NCBI RefSeq assembly: GCF_003966955.1
Contig: NZ_AP019367.1
Location: 1,178,001-1,242,000, forward strand
Origin: Parolsenella catena
Lineage (GTDB): Bacteria > Actinomycetota > Coriobacteriia > Coriobacteriales > Atopobiaceae
Direction: 5' to 3'
DNA: 64,000 bases
This document shows positions 55,018-63,097 of the stretch, one piece after another. Below the pieces are notes generated by a model. The model was given only the letters and a program-made list of their open reading frames with translations, searched no databases and was not told the origin of the DNA. The position numbers and the translations under genes were made by a program. The first letter of the stretch is position 1; each line of letters starts with the position of its first letter.

Positions 55018-55281
55018 CTACTCGCCGATGCCGCTCTTGACGAGCTCGACGGCGGCGGCGAGGGCGTCGGCCTCGTCGGCACCGTCACACTTGATCTCGA
55101 TCTCAGTGCCGCAGGAGAGGCCAGCGGCCATGAGGGCCATCGGCGACTTGCCGTTGGTCTCCTTGCCGTCAGCGACGACGGTGACGGTGGAGGCGAACTT
55201 GCCCATGGCGGAGGCAAACGTGCCAGCCGGACGCATGTGCAGACCCTGCGGGTTGATGAGCGTGACCTTCTCGGAAACCAT
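55018..55281 (-). CDS. ptsH: PTS phosphocarrier protein HPr
   Basis: An 87-residue HPr that shuttles phosphate from enzyme I to EIIA proteins. The active-site His is H15 in GLHMRPAGT (M16 in place of the usual Ala). S46 (GKSPMALM) is present at the regulatory site, although actinobacteria often lack HPr kinase. The ATG follows AAGGAGTTCAAC. Confidence 0.95.
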   Translation of the reverse strand: MVSEKVTLINPQGLHMRPAGTFASAMGKFASTVTVVADGKETNGKSPMALMAAGLSCGTEIEIKCDGADEADALAAAVELVKSGIGE

Positions 55282-55391
55282 GTTGAACTCCTTGTTCTCT
55301 TTGGCTCTTGCCGAGCCCCTTCCGCAAATCACAGCAGCTGCGCGCTCGAGATGCCCCCGCACGCACGGGCCACTGAAATTACCTGACGTGA

Positions 55392-55400
55392 AGTCTAGCA
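55392..55400 (-). promoter_or_regulatory. Extended -10 promoter of ptsH
   Basis: Minus-strand TGCTAGACT, identical to that of the metal ATPase operon, about 110 bases before ptsH. Confidence 0.5.
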
Positions 55401-55419
55401 GAGTGAAGCGTTAATGACA

Positions 55420-55468
55420 TAACAATACCCGCCAAACGCACGCACATACACAACGTCTGGCGGGTAGT
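55420..55468 (-). terminator. Terminator of fruK
   Basis: TACCCGCCAAACG (55426-55438) pairs with CGTCTGGCGGGTA (55454-55466), with one mismatch. The minus strand continues TTGTTATG. Confidence 0.6.
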
Positions 55469-55479
55469 TGCCCATTCAT

Positions 55480-56451
55480 CTACTTATCAGCATTCTTGGC
55501 GCACTTGGCGGCTTTGGCCTTCTCGGCCTCGTACTCGGCCATGACACCCTGCAACGAGGCATAGAACTTGTCGATGGTGGCGCGCTTGGCGAGGCCCTTG
55601 CTGGCCGCGGTGGCAGAGCCGCACGCAGAGGCGAAGTTGAGCGCGTCCTGGTAGGACATGCCACGGTCGAGGCTCGCGAGGAAGCCCGCGACCATGGAGT
55701 CGCCCGCGCCTGTGGCGTTCACGAGGTGGCACGGCGGGCACTTCGTGATGTACTCGTTGCCATCGGCCGCGACGAGGGCCGAGCCCTCGCCACCGCAGGA
55801 GACGACGACGTTCTGGGCGCCGCGCTCGTGGAGCATGCGCGCATAGGGCATGCACTCCTCGGGCGTCTCGGGGTTGACGTCGAACAGCTTGCCAAGCTCG
55901 TGGTTGTTGGGCTTGATCATGAACGGCTCGGACTCGAGCGACTGGAGCAGCAGAGAGCCGGGGGCGTCGACGACGAAGCGGATGCCGCGACCGGCCAGGC
56001 GCGTCATGATGATCTGGTACATGTCGTCCGGCAGGCACTTGGGAATGGAGCCCGTGAGCACGAGCGTGTCGCCGGCCTTGATGCGGTCCAGGCGGCCGAA
56101 CAGCTCGTCGACCTTGTCGTTGGGGATCTTGGGGCCCATGCCGTTGATGATCGTCATCACGATGCCGTTGAGCTTGACGTTGATGCGCGTGAAGCCCTTG
56201 TCCAGGCGCACGAAGTTGCACGTGACGCCGGCGGACTGCAGCGTGTCGAGGATGTAGTCACCCGTGAAGCCGGCGATGATGCCAAGGCAGATCGTGTCGA
56301 CGTTGAGCTCGTTGAGGATGCTCGAGACGTTGATGCCGTTGCCACCGCAGCGGACCTCCTCGCTCGAGGAGCGGTTCGTGAAGCCCATGTCGAGCGTAAG
56401 CGGGTGCATGACGTAGTCGACGGCGGGGTTAAAGGTAACGGTGTAGATCAA
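55480..56451 (-). CDS. fruK: 1-phosphofructokinase
   Basis: Phosphorylates fructose 1-phosphate, the product of fructose PTS uptake, to fructose 1,6-bisphosphate. A PfkB-family kinase of 323 residues. GGNGINVSSIL is the first signature and NATGAGDSMVAGFLAS the second, with the catalytic Asp in GAGD. The TTG start at 56451 follows AAGGGGCGATCTC. Tagatose 6-phosphate kinase is the nearest alternative, but the neighbouring EIIA of the fructose family favours fruK. Confidence 0.88.
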   Translation of the reverse strand: MIYTVTFNPAVDYVMHPLTLDMGFTNRSSSEEVRCGGNGINVSSILNELNVDTICLGIIAGFTGDYILDTLQSAGVTCNFVRLDKGFTRINVKLNGIVMTIINGMGPKIPNDKVDELFGRLDRIKAGDTLVLTGSIPKCLPDDMYQIIMTRLAGRGIRFVVDAPGSLLLQSLESEPFMIKPNNHELGKLFDVNPETPEECMPYARMLHERGAQNVVVSCGGEGSALVAADGNEYITKCPPCHLVNATGAGDSMVAGFLASLDRGMSYQDALNFASACGSATAASKGLAKRATIDKFYASLQGVMAEYEAEKAKAAKCAKNADK

Positions 56452-56501
56452 GAGATCGCCCCTTCCACACGAAATTTTCCAGACTCCAGTATGACACAGG
56501 A

Positions 56502-56532
56502 ACGGCCCCCTACATGCATGTCAGGGAGCCGT
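56502..56532. other. Hairpin between the EIIA gene and fruK
   Basis: ACGGCCCCCT / AGGGAGCCGT (9 of 10 pairs) around ACATGCATGTC. No T-run follows, so it may be an intra-operon processing or attenuation site. Confidence 0.4.
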
Positions 56533-56590
56533 CAAAGTAAAAAGTTGACCTCGATTCCGTGGGCATACGCTGCGGAACCTCGGAAGGAGG

Positions 56591-57043
56591 CTAGTTCTCG
56601 AGCCCCTCGTTGATTGCCGCGACGACCGCGTCCGCGTCCGCGGCGCCCTTGATGGCGTGACAGAAGTCCTCGTGCATGAGCGAGGCCGCGAGCTTCGAGA
56701 GGATGCGCAGGTGCTCGGTGCCCAGCTCGCCATCGGGAATGAACAGGGCGATGGCGCAGTCGATGGGCGCCTTGTCCATCGTCTGCCACTCGACAGGCTC
56801 GGAGAAGCGAAGGACGACGATGCAGGGGTCGGAGACCGAGGCACTCTTGCAGTGCGGGATGGCAAAGCCGCCCATCATGCCCGTGGAGCCCTCGGCCTCG
56901 CGAGCCTTGAGGCCCTCGAGCAGAGTGGCGGCGTCAGAGGTGGCACCAAGCTCGACGGCCTTGCTGGCGGCAAGCTCGAGCGCCTCGTCGCGGGTAGCGG
57001 CGGAGCAGTCTAGGAACACGTGGGACGAATCAAGGATAGCCAT
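56591..57043 (-). CDS. PTS EIIA, fructose/mannitol family
   Basis: A 150-residue cytoplasmic phosphotransfer domain. The active-site His is H64 in GGFAIPHCKSAS, and the fold and length match EIIA-Fru. No EIIB or EIIC domain is fused or adjacent, so the membrane component lies elsewhere. The ATG at 57043 follows GGGGAGTTCGC. It is 139 bases upstream of fruK, so the two probably form a unit. Confidence 0.87.
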   Translation of the reverse strand: MAILDSSHVFLDCSAATRDEALELAASKAVELGATSDAATLLEGLKAREAEGSTGMMGGFAIPHCKSASVSDPCIVVLRFSEPVEWQTMDKAPIDCAIALFIPDGELGTEHLRILSKLAASLMHEDFCHAIKGAADADAVVAAINEGLEN

Positions 57044-57099
57044 GCGAACTCCCCTTTGTCTCGGCCGTCTACGTCGGCCGCACTTGAACAACGGTGTTG

Positions 57100-57129
57100 A
57101 TTTTAACCGTGTAACGATGCGTTCGGCAA
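57100..57129 (-). promoter_or_regulatory. Promoter of the EIIA/fruK unit
   Basis: Minus-strand TTGCCG and TAAAAT, with 18 bases between, about 60 bases upstream of EIIA. CAACGGTGTTG-type dyad bases overlap the start site and may bind a DeoR/FruR-like repressor. Beyond it, up to 57290, I see only two copies of GGTATGTAAG. Confidence 0.55.
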
Positions 57130-57293
57130 ATCAATCTCTCAACCTCATAAAAATGCAAGCATTATTTGCCAAATGGCTATGAATTAATAGACAAACGGTA
57201 TGTAAGGGTATGTAAGGACAAATCGAAGCGTCGCTTCGCATCTGTGAGCGAGCAGACCATGACCCGTCGAGTTGCGAAGCCTCGGCATAGCAG

Positions 57294-57321
57294 AAGACCC
57301 CGGATTCTCACCCGGGGTCTG
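57294..57321 (-). terminator. Terminator of the tRNA His-Lys-Lys unit
   Basis: GACCCCGG (57296-57303) and CCGGGGTC (57312-57319) form a perfect stem. The following minus-strand TTCTGC is only weakly T-rich. Confidence 0.55.
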
Positions 57322-57330
57322 TGCATTAGA

Positions 57331-57406
57331 TGGTGGTTCGTCAGGGGTTCGAACCCTGGACCTTGGGATTAAGAGTCCCCTGCTCTACCAGCTGAGCTAA
57401 CGAACC
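57331..57406 (-). tRNA. tRNA-Lys (anticodon CTT), copy 1
   Basis: A 76-base cloverleaf with encoded CCA. Acceptor GGTTCGT/ACGAACC, anticodon loop CTCTTAA and TψC loop TTCGAAC. Confidence 0.95.
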
Positions 57407-57452
57407 ATCTGTATGTCTCCAAGTAGAATACTCTACCTGGCGGGAATGTCAA

Positions 57453-57528
57453 TGGTGGTTCGTCAGGGGTTCGAACCCTGGACCTTGGGATTAAGAGTCC
57501 CCTGCTCTACCAGCTGAGCTAACGAACC
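57453..57528 (-). tRNA. tRNA-Lys (anticodon CTT), copy 2
   Basis: Identical over its full 76 bases to copy 1, 46 bases upstream of it. Tandem duplication. Confidence 0.95.
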
Positions 57529-57547
57529 ATGTTACCTGAAGGCGTGA

Positions 57548-57624
57548 TGGGGTGGGTGAAGGGGCTCGAACCCTCGACCTACGGAGCCACGGTCCGTCGC
57601 TCTGCCAACTGAGCTACACCCACC
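57548..57624 (-). tRNA. tRNA-His (anticodon GTG)
   Basis: A cloverleaf with an extra 5' G (position -1) pairing with the C discriminator, diagnostic of tRNA-His. Anticodon loop CCGTGGC and encoded CCA. Confidence 0.95.
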
Positions 57625-57653
57625 ATTTGGCCACGCCTTTAAGCAGCTCGTCT

Positions 57654-57682
57654 ATTATGCACACCAGCCGTCTGCGATGCAA
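57654..57682 (-). promoter_or_regulatory. Promoter of the tRNA His-Lys-Lys unit
   Basis: Minus-strand TTGCAT and CATAAT, 17 bases apart, about 30 bases before tRNA-His. The strongest match to sigma-70 consensus in the window. Confidence 0.75.
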
Positions 57683-57791
57683 GCGGTTTTTTGAAATTCT
57701 TTTCTACGCGGCACCACTGCCCTTCCACCAAGACGATTGGCTGCCGTTGGTCTAGAATGTTCAGACCGCAGGTGCGCACGGCACCTCGCAG

Positions 57792-57868
57792 GCGCCCTTA
57801 GCTCAGCTGGATAGAGCACCGGACTTCTAATCCGACGGTCGAGCGTTCGAATCGCTCAGGGCGCACCA
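57792..57868 (+). tRNA. tRNA-Arg (anticodon TCT)
   Basis: A 77-base cloverleaf with encoded CCA. Acceptor GCGCCCT/AGGGCGC and anticodon loop CTTCTAA, decoding AGA. Divergent from the Lys/His unit, with a TAGAAT -10 at 57753-57758. Confidence 0.95.
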
Positions 57869-57877
57869 GAAAAGCAC

Positions 57878-57915
57878 GAGGTCGGAGGGCACGTTTCGCC
57901 TTCCGACCTCTTTTT
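57878..57915 (+). terminator. Terminator of tRNA-Arg
   Basis: GAGGTCGGA (57878-57886) pairs with TTCCGACCTC (57901-57910), followed by TTTTT. Confidence 0.88.
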
Positions 57916-57997
57916 GTGTCCCTATTCGTTTGGGCAAAAATGGGCCATATTCATACGAAGTGCGGCCGATCAGGCAACCCTCGCCACGCACGCAGGC

Positions 57998-60355
57998 CTA
58001 CAGCACACCAACCGCCAACATCACGGTGTGGAAGGCGAACGCCACGAGCCAGGCAACGCCCACCTGCAGAGCAAAGACGGCCACGGCATAGCGGCCACCC
58101 AGCTCGCTTTTGACCGTGCCGATGGCGGCCACACAGGGAGGGTAGAGCAGCGTGAACACGAGGAACACGTAGGCCGTCGCCGGCACGAACATGCCCGTGA
58201 GCGCCGTCGCGGACGAGGAGCCCAGAAGCACCGTGAGCGTGGAGATGACGCTCTCCTTGGCCAGAAGGCCGCACACGAGGGCGCACGATGCCCTCCAGTC
58301 GCCAAACCCCAGGGGCGCAAACACCGGAGCTATGAAGCCGCCCACCATCGCCAGCAGGCTCTGGGACTGGTCGCTTACCACGTTCATGCGCACGTCGAAC
58401 GTCTGCAGGAACCACACGGCCACGCTCGCCACGAAGATGATCGTGAACGCCTTGGTCACAAACCCCTTGGCCTTGTCCCACGCAAGCATGAGCGTGGTCT
58501 TGAACCCCGGCAGGCGGTAGTTGGGCAGCTCCATGATGAACGGTACGGGCTCGCCCTTGAACGCCGTGCGGCGCAGCACGAGTGCCACGACCATCCCCAC
58601 CACGATGCCCAGCACGTAGAGCGACACGATGGCGGGCACCGTTGCCTGGGGGAAGAACGCCGCGCACAAAAGGCCGTAGACCGGCAGCTTGGCCGAGCAA
58701 CTCATAAACGGCGTGAGCATCACGGTCATCTTTCGGTCGTGCTCGGAGGGCAGCGTGCGCGTCGACATGATGGCCGGCACGCTGCAGCCAAAGCCCACGA
58801 GCATGGGCACGAAGCTCCTGCCCGAGAGACCAAAGCGCCTCAGCACCTTGTCCATGACAAAGGCAACGCGCGCCATGTAGCCCGAGTCCTCGAGAATCGA
58901 TAGCAGCAGGAACAGCACCACGATGATGGGTAAGAAGGACAGCACGCTGCCCACGCCCGCCAGCACGCCGTCCACCACGAGCGACTTCACCACCGGGTTC
59001 GTGCCAAACGCCGTGAGCGCGTCGTCAATCGCCGAGATGCCCGCGCCCACGAGCTGCTCCATGAGGCCCTGCAGGGGTGCCCCCACCGCACCAAACGTGA
59101 GCCAGAAGACCGCCGCCATGATGAGCAGAAACACCGGGATGGCGGTGTAGCGGCCCGTAAGCACGCGGTCGATCGCCACCGAGCGCAGGTGCTCGCGGCT
59201 CTCATGCGGCTTGGTCACGCAGGCCTGGCACACCCCCTCGATGAACGAGAATCGCATGTCGGCGAGAGCCGAGAGGCGGTCGGTACCCGACTCCTCCTCC
59301 ATCTGCGAGATGATGTGCTCGATGCCGTCGAGCTCGTTCTTGTCGAGGTGAAGGGCCGAGATCACGAGCTCGTCGCCCTCGACGAGCTTCGTGGCCGCAA
59401 AGCGCACCGGAATCTGCGAGGCGTGCGCGTGATCCTCGATGAGGCTCGCGATGCCATGGATGCAGCGATGGACAGCGCCGCCGCCGGGGCCGTCGGGCGT
59501 GCAGAAGTCGAGGCGCCCCGGGCGCTCATCGAAGCGCGCCACGTGCACGGCGTGCTCGACCAGCTCGTCGATACCCTCGCCCTTTACGGCCGAGATGGGC
59601 ACCACGGGCACGCCCAGCTGCCCCTCGAGGCGGTTCACGTCGACCGAACCGCCGTTGGCAAGCACCTCGTCCATCATGTTGAGCGCCACCACCATGGGGC
59701 GGTCGAGCTCGATGAGCTGCAGCGTGAGGTAGAGGTTTCGCTCGATGTTGGTGGCGTCGATGATGTTGATGAGGGCGTCGGGCCGCGAGTCAAGGATGAA
59801 CTGACGGCTCACGACCTCCTCGCCCGTGTAGGGAGACAGCGAGTAGATGCCGGGCAGGTCAGTCACCGTGGCCTCGGGATGGTTGCGGACGGTGCCGTCC
59901 TTGCGGTCGACCGTGACGCCCGGGAAGTTGCCCACGTGCTGGTTCGAGCCCGTGAGCTGGTTGAACAGCGTGGTCTTGCCGCAGTTCTGGTTGCCCGCCA
60001 GGGCAAAGCGGATGGGAGCGCCGGCGGCGATGGCCATCTTGCCGCCGCGCGGGGTCACGCCCTCGCCCAAGGCGGGGTGGGCACAGGCCTCGCGATGGGG
60101 GTTTGCGGCCGCCACCGCGTCGGTGTCATGGACGTCAACGAGCTCGATGCGCGCGGCGTCTGCCCGGCGCAGGGTGAGCTCGTAGCCGCGCAGGCGTATC
60201 TCCATGGGGTCGCCCATGGGTGCGTACTTCATCATGGTGACCTCGGTGCCGGGCGTCAGGCCCATGTCGAGGATGTGCTGGCGCAGCGCCGCATCATCCG
60301 ATGCCACCGAGGCAATGATCGCGTCCTTGCCAATCTCCAACGCGTCGAGTCTCAC
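57998..60355 (-). CDS. feoB: FeoA-FeoB fusion ferrous iron transporter
   Basis: A 785-residue fusion of the SH3-like FeoA domain (about 1-75) to FeoB. The FeoB G domain has GNQNCGKTT (about 121-129), G3 DLPG and G4 NMMD. The membrane part has the two Gate cores, including LPIIVVLFLLLSILEDSGYM and LLAKESVI, with conserved Cys in GFGCSVPA and FMSCSAKLPVY. It moves Fe2+ into the cell. I chose GTG at 60355, six bases after GGAGGAG. The TTG two codons earlier touches that site. The window has no separate feoC. Confidence 0.95.
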   Translation of the reverse strand: MRLDALEIGKDAIIASVASDDAALRQHILDMGLTPGTEVTMMKYAPMGDPMEIRLRGYELTLRRADAARIELVDVHDTDAVAAANPHREACAHPALGEGVTPRGGKMAIAAGAPIRFALAGNQNCGKTTLFNQLTGSNQHVGNFPGVTVDRKDGTVRNHPEATVTDLPGIYSLSPYTGEEVVSRQFILDSRPDALINIIDATNIERNLYLTLQLIELDRPMVVALNMMDEVLANGGSVDVNRLEGQLGVPVVPISAVKGEGIDELVEHAVHVARFDERPGRLDFCTPDGPGGGAVHRCIHGIASLIEDHAHASQIPVRFAATKLVEGDELVISALHLDKNELDGIEHIISQMEEESGTDRLSALADMRFSFIEGVCQACVTKPHESREHLRSVAIDRVLTGRYTAIPVFLLIMAAVFWLTFGAVGAPLQGLMEQLVGAGISAIDDALTAFGTNPVVKSLVVDGVLAGVGSVLSFLPIIVVLFLLLSILEDSGYMARVAFVMDKVLRRFGLSGRSFVPMLVGFGCSVPAIMSTRTLPSEHDRKMTVMLTPFMSCSAKLPVYGLLCAAFFPQATVPAIVSLYVLGIVVGMVVALVLRRTAFKGEPVPFIMELPNYRLPGFKTTLMLAWDKAKGFVTKAFTIIFVASVAVWFLQTFDVRMNVVSDQSQSLLAMVGGFIAPVFAPLGFGDWRASCALVCGLLAKESVISTLTVLLGSSSATALTGMFVPATAYVFLVFTLLYPPCVAAIGTVKSELGGRYAVAVFALQVGVAWLVAFAFHTVMLAVGVL

Positions 60356-60367
60356 GTGCAACTCCTC

Positions 60368-60399
60368 CTAGCCAACCGCTTAACTAGCCAAGAATGATA
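60368..60399. promoter_or_regulatory. Candidate iron-responsive operator and -10 of feoAB
   Basis: CTAGCCAA occurs twice in direct repeat (60368-60375 and 60384-60391), with TTAACTAGCC between. Minus-strand TATCAT at 60394-60399 is a probable -10. Half-sites resemble DtxR/IdeR boxes; the site would block the promoter when iron is bound. Confidence 0.4.
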
Positions 60400-60482
60400 G
60401 CGCGAGACCGGGTTGTCATAGCAACCCCGCTTAAATTAGCGGACCCTTGGGGACAGAGGGATGTAACTTTTGTCCCCGTTCA

Positions 60483-60517
60483 CAAGAAAGAGGCCGTCCG
60501 CGCGTGGCGGGCGGCCC
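60483..60517 (-). terminator. Terminator of the asd-lysC operon
   Basis: GGCCGCCCGC pairs with GCGGACGGCC around CACGC, with TCTTTCTTG following on the minus strand. Confidence 0.8.
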
Positions 60518-60575
60518 CAAGACGGCAGCTATGCAAGTTCAGCGCGAGAAGTGCACACGCGATGCGCGAAAGGCC

Positions 60576-61601
60576 CTAAAGCAACAGCTCGGCAATCTGG
60601 ACGGCGTTCGTGGCCGCTCCCTTGCGGATCTGGTCGCCGCAGCACCAGAAGGTGATGCCACGGGCCTCGTCGGGGTTGGAGATGTCGCGGCGAACGCGGC
60701 CCACCCACACGAGATCCTGGTCGCTCGTGTACAGAGGCATCGGGAAGCGGTCGCGGGCATTCTCGGCGGCAAGGTCGTCGACGAGCCTCACGCCGGGCGC
60801 GCTGGCGAGCGCCTCGCGGGCATCGTCAAGCGAGACCGGCTCGTCGAACTCGAGCGTGATGCTCTCGGAGTGCGAGCGCAGCACCGGCACGCGCACGCAG
60901 GTGCAGTTCACGCGCAGGCCGGGCTCGTGCATGATCTTGCGACCCTCGTTCTGCATCTTCATTTCCTCGGAGGTGTAGCCCTCGAACTTCTCGGAGCCAA
61001 TCTGGGGAATGAGGTTGCTCGCGAGCTGGTCGGCAAAGGCACGCGGCTCGGGCAACTTCTCGCCACGGCCCATGGCGCAAATCTCGGCCTCGAGCTCGGC
61101 CATGCCGGGGGCGCCAGCACCGCTCGCAGCCTGGTAGGTGCTCACGACCATGCGCGAGACGTGACCGAGCTTGTGCAGCGGCCAGGTGGGCACCAGGCCG
61201 ATGATCGTGGCGCAGTTGGGGTTGGCGATGAGCCCGTGGTTCCAGGAGACGTCCTCGGCGTTGATCTCCGGGATGACGAGGGGCACGTCCTCGTCGAGGC
61301 GGAAGGCGTGGCTGTTGTCCACCACGGTGGCACCTCGGCGCACGGCCTCGGGCAGGAGCTGCTTGGCAACGTCGTCGCCGGCGGCGCCCAGCACGATGTC
61401 CATGCCCTCGAAGGCCTCGGGCGTTGCCTCGACGAGCTCAATCTGCCGCCCGCACCACTCGACCTCCTTGCCTGCGGAGCGCGCGCTCGCCAGCAGGCGC
61501 AGCTCGCCCACCGGGAAGTCTCGCTCGGCCAGGCACTGGAGCATCTGCGTGCCCACCGCGCCCGTCGCGCCAAGGATCGCAACGTTTTTCTCGTCTGCCA
61601 T
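60576..61601 (-). CDS. asd: Aspartate-semialdehyde dehydrogenase
   Basis: Reduces aspartyl phosphate to aspartate semialdehyde with NADPH. Of 341 residues, GATGAVGTQML is the cofactor loop, C130 in NPNCATI is the catalytic Cys, and STYQAASGAG and RVPVLRSHSE are conserved. It begins five bases after the lysC stop, so the two are an operon. GAGGCATAAGGGTC is upstream of the ATG. Confidence 0.96.
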   Translation of the reverse strand: MADEKNVAILGATGAVGTQMLQCLAERDFPVGELRLLASARSAGKEVEWCGRQIELVEATPEAFEGMDIVLGAAGDDVAKQLLPEAVRRGATVVDNSHAFRLDEDVPLVIPEINAEDVSWNHGLIANPNCATIIGLVPTWPLHKLGHVSRMVVSTYQAASGAGAPGMAELEAEICAMGRGEKLPEPRAFADQLASNLIPQIGSEKFEGYTSEEMKMQNEGRKIMHEPGLRVNCTCVRVPVLRSHSESITLEFDEPVSLDDAREALASAPGVRLVDDLAAENARDRFPMPLYTSDQDLVWVGRVRRDISNPDEARGITFWCCGDQIRKGAATNAVQIAELLL

Positions 61602-61606
61602 GACCC

Positions 61607-62926
61607 TTATGCCTCCTCGTCGAGGAACGCGTCGTACACCGCACGAATCGTGTCCTCGAAATCGCTGTTGTTCACGCCAAAGATGATGTTGATCTCCTGC
61701 GAGCTCTGCGTGATGAGTCGGATGTTGATGTCCTTCTTGCCCAGCTCGTAGAACAGGCGTCCCGACGTGCCGGGGCGGTTGGACATGTTGCGGCCCACGA
61801 CGCTGATGAGGGCCAGCTGGTCGATGACCTTCACCTCGTCGGGCTTGAGCTCGCGCTGGATGTCGGCCACGATCGAGTAGATCTTGTCCTTGACGTCGGC
61901 GCTGTTCACGACGACGCCAAACGAGTCAACGCCCGTGGGCACGTGCTCGACGGAGACCCCATAGCGCTCGAAGATCCCCAGCGCACGCGCGAGAAGGCCC
62001 ACCGAGTCGCTCATCTTGGTCTTGGAGACGTGGACGGTCAGGAAGTCCTTCTTGCCGGCGATGCCCGTGATGACCGGGTCGTCCTCGCTCGACTCGACGC
62101 GCTCCTGGATGATCGTGCCGCGCTCCTCGGGGTGGTTCGTGTTGAGGATGGCGATGGGGATGTTGGCCTCGCGCACGGGGAAGATTGCCTCCTCGTGCAG
62201 GACGCTCGCGCCCATGTAGGACAGCTCGTGCATCTCGTCGAACGTGATGCGGCGGATGGAGCGCGGGCGCTTGACGATGCGGGGGTCTGCCGTGAGGAAG
62301 CCCGAGACGTCAGTCCAGTTCTCGTACAGGTCGGCGTTGAGGGCGCGCGCCACGATGGCGCCCGTGATGTCGCCGCCGCCGCGGCTGAACAGGCGGACGT
62401 CGCCCTCGGCCGTGGCGCCGTAGAAGCCCGGCAGCACGAAGCTGCCCTCGCGCACCACCAGGTCGTGGATGCGGTCGCACGTGCGCTGCATGTCGAGCGT
62501 GCCGTCGTGATGGAAGCGCACGTAGTCAGCGGCGTCGGCAAACGGCAGCCCCAGGTACTCGCTCATGAGCTGGGCCGTGAAGTACTCGCCACGGCTCACG
62601 ATGTACTCGGTGGTGTAGCCCTTGATGTTGGCGGCGAACTCGTCGAACTTCTCGGCCATGGGGTACTTGAGGCCAAGCTCGCTCGCAATGCCCACGAAGC
62701 GCTGCTTGATGTCCTCGAGCAGCGGCGTGCAGTCCACGTGGTAGGTGCGGTGCGCGTCCACCAGGTAGAGCAGGTCCGTGATCTTGTTGTCATCAGAGTT
62801 GCGCTTGCCGGCCGCCGACACCACGACGAACCTGCGGCCCTCGTCGGCCTCGATGATGCGCTTGACCTTCTTGAACTGCCCGGCGTCGGCGACGCTCGAG
62901 CCTCCGAACTTGGTGATCTTGATCAT
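61607..62926 (-). CDS. lysC: Aspartate kinase (LysC type)
   Basis: Phosphorylates aspartate, the first step to lysine, methionine and threonine. This 439-residue enzyme has KFGGSSVAD (6-14), a kinase core with SRGGGDITGA, and two C-terminal ACT domains (LTVHVSKTKMSDSVG and LISVVGRNMS). Fusion to homoserine dehydrogenase is absent. The ATG at 62926 has no strong ribosome site (GGGCCAC), and an in-frame start at 62977 is possible. No riboswitch is visible upstream. Confidence 0.93.
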   Translation of the reverse strand: MIKITKFGGSSVADAGQFKKVKRIIEADEGRRFVVVSAAGKRNSDDNKITDLLYLVDAHRTYHVDCTPLLEDIKQRFVGIASELGLKYPMAEKFDEFAANIKGYTTEYIVSRGEYFTAQLMSEYLGLPFADAADYVRFHHDGTLDMQRTCDRIHDLVVREGSFVLPGFYGATAEGDVRLFSRGGGDITGAIVARALNADLYENWTDVSGFLTADPRIVKRPRSIRRITFDEMHELSYMGASVLHEEAIFPVREANIPIAILNTNHPEERGTIIQERVESSEDDPVITGIAGKKDFLTVHVSKTKMSDSVGLLARALGIFERYGVSVEHVPTGVDSFGVVVNSADVKDKIYSIVADIQRELKPDEVKVIDQLALISVVGRNMSNRPGTSGRLFYELGKKDINIRLITQSSQEINIIFGVNNSDFEDTIRAVYDAFLDEEA

Positions 62927-63097
62927 GTGGCCCGCTTTCGTCCGCTGTGCCGTCAGGGCGTCACCCGAGGTTTCCATACTGTCTCATATGTGGTTGCCGG
63001 GTCCCGGCTTATGCCCTTCCGGCGCTACTATGGACGATACGCACAGATGGGGCGGCGCCCCGTCTGCCCAATCGCTCACGATGCAAGGAGAAGAGCA

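Noticed and set aside
57331-57528. A possible two-unit CRISPR-like repeat
   Set aside because: The repeated 76 bases fold as tRNA-Lys; there are no further units, spacers or cas genes.
62927-63097. Threonine attenuator or T-box before thrC
   Set aside because: One hairpin is present, but without a T-run, leader peptide or T-box sequence.
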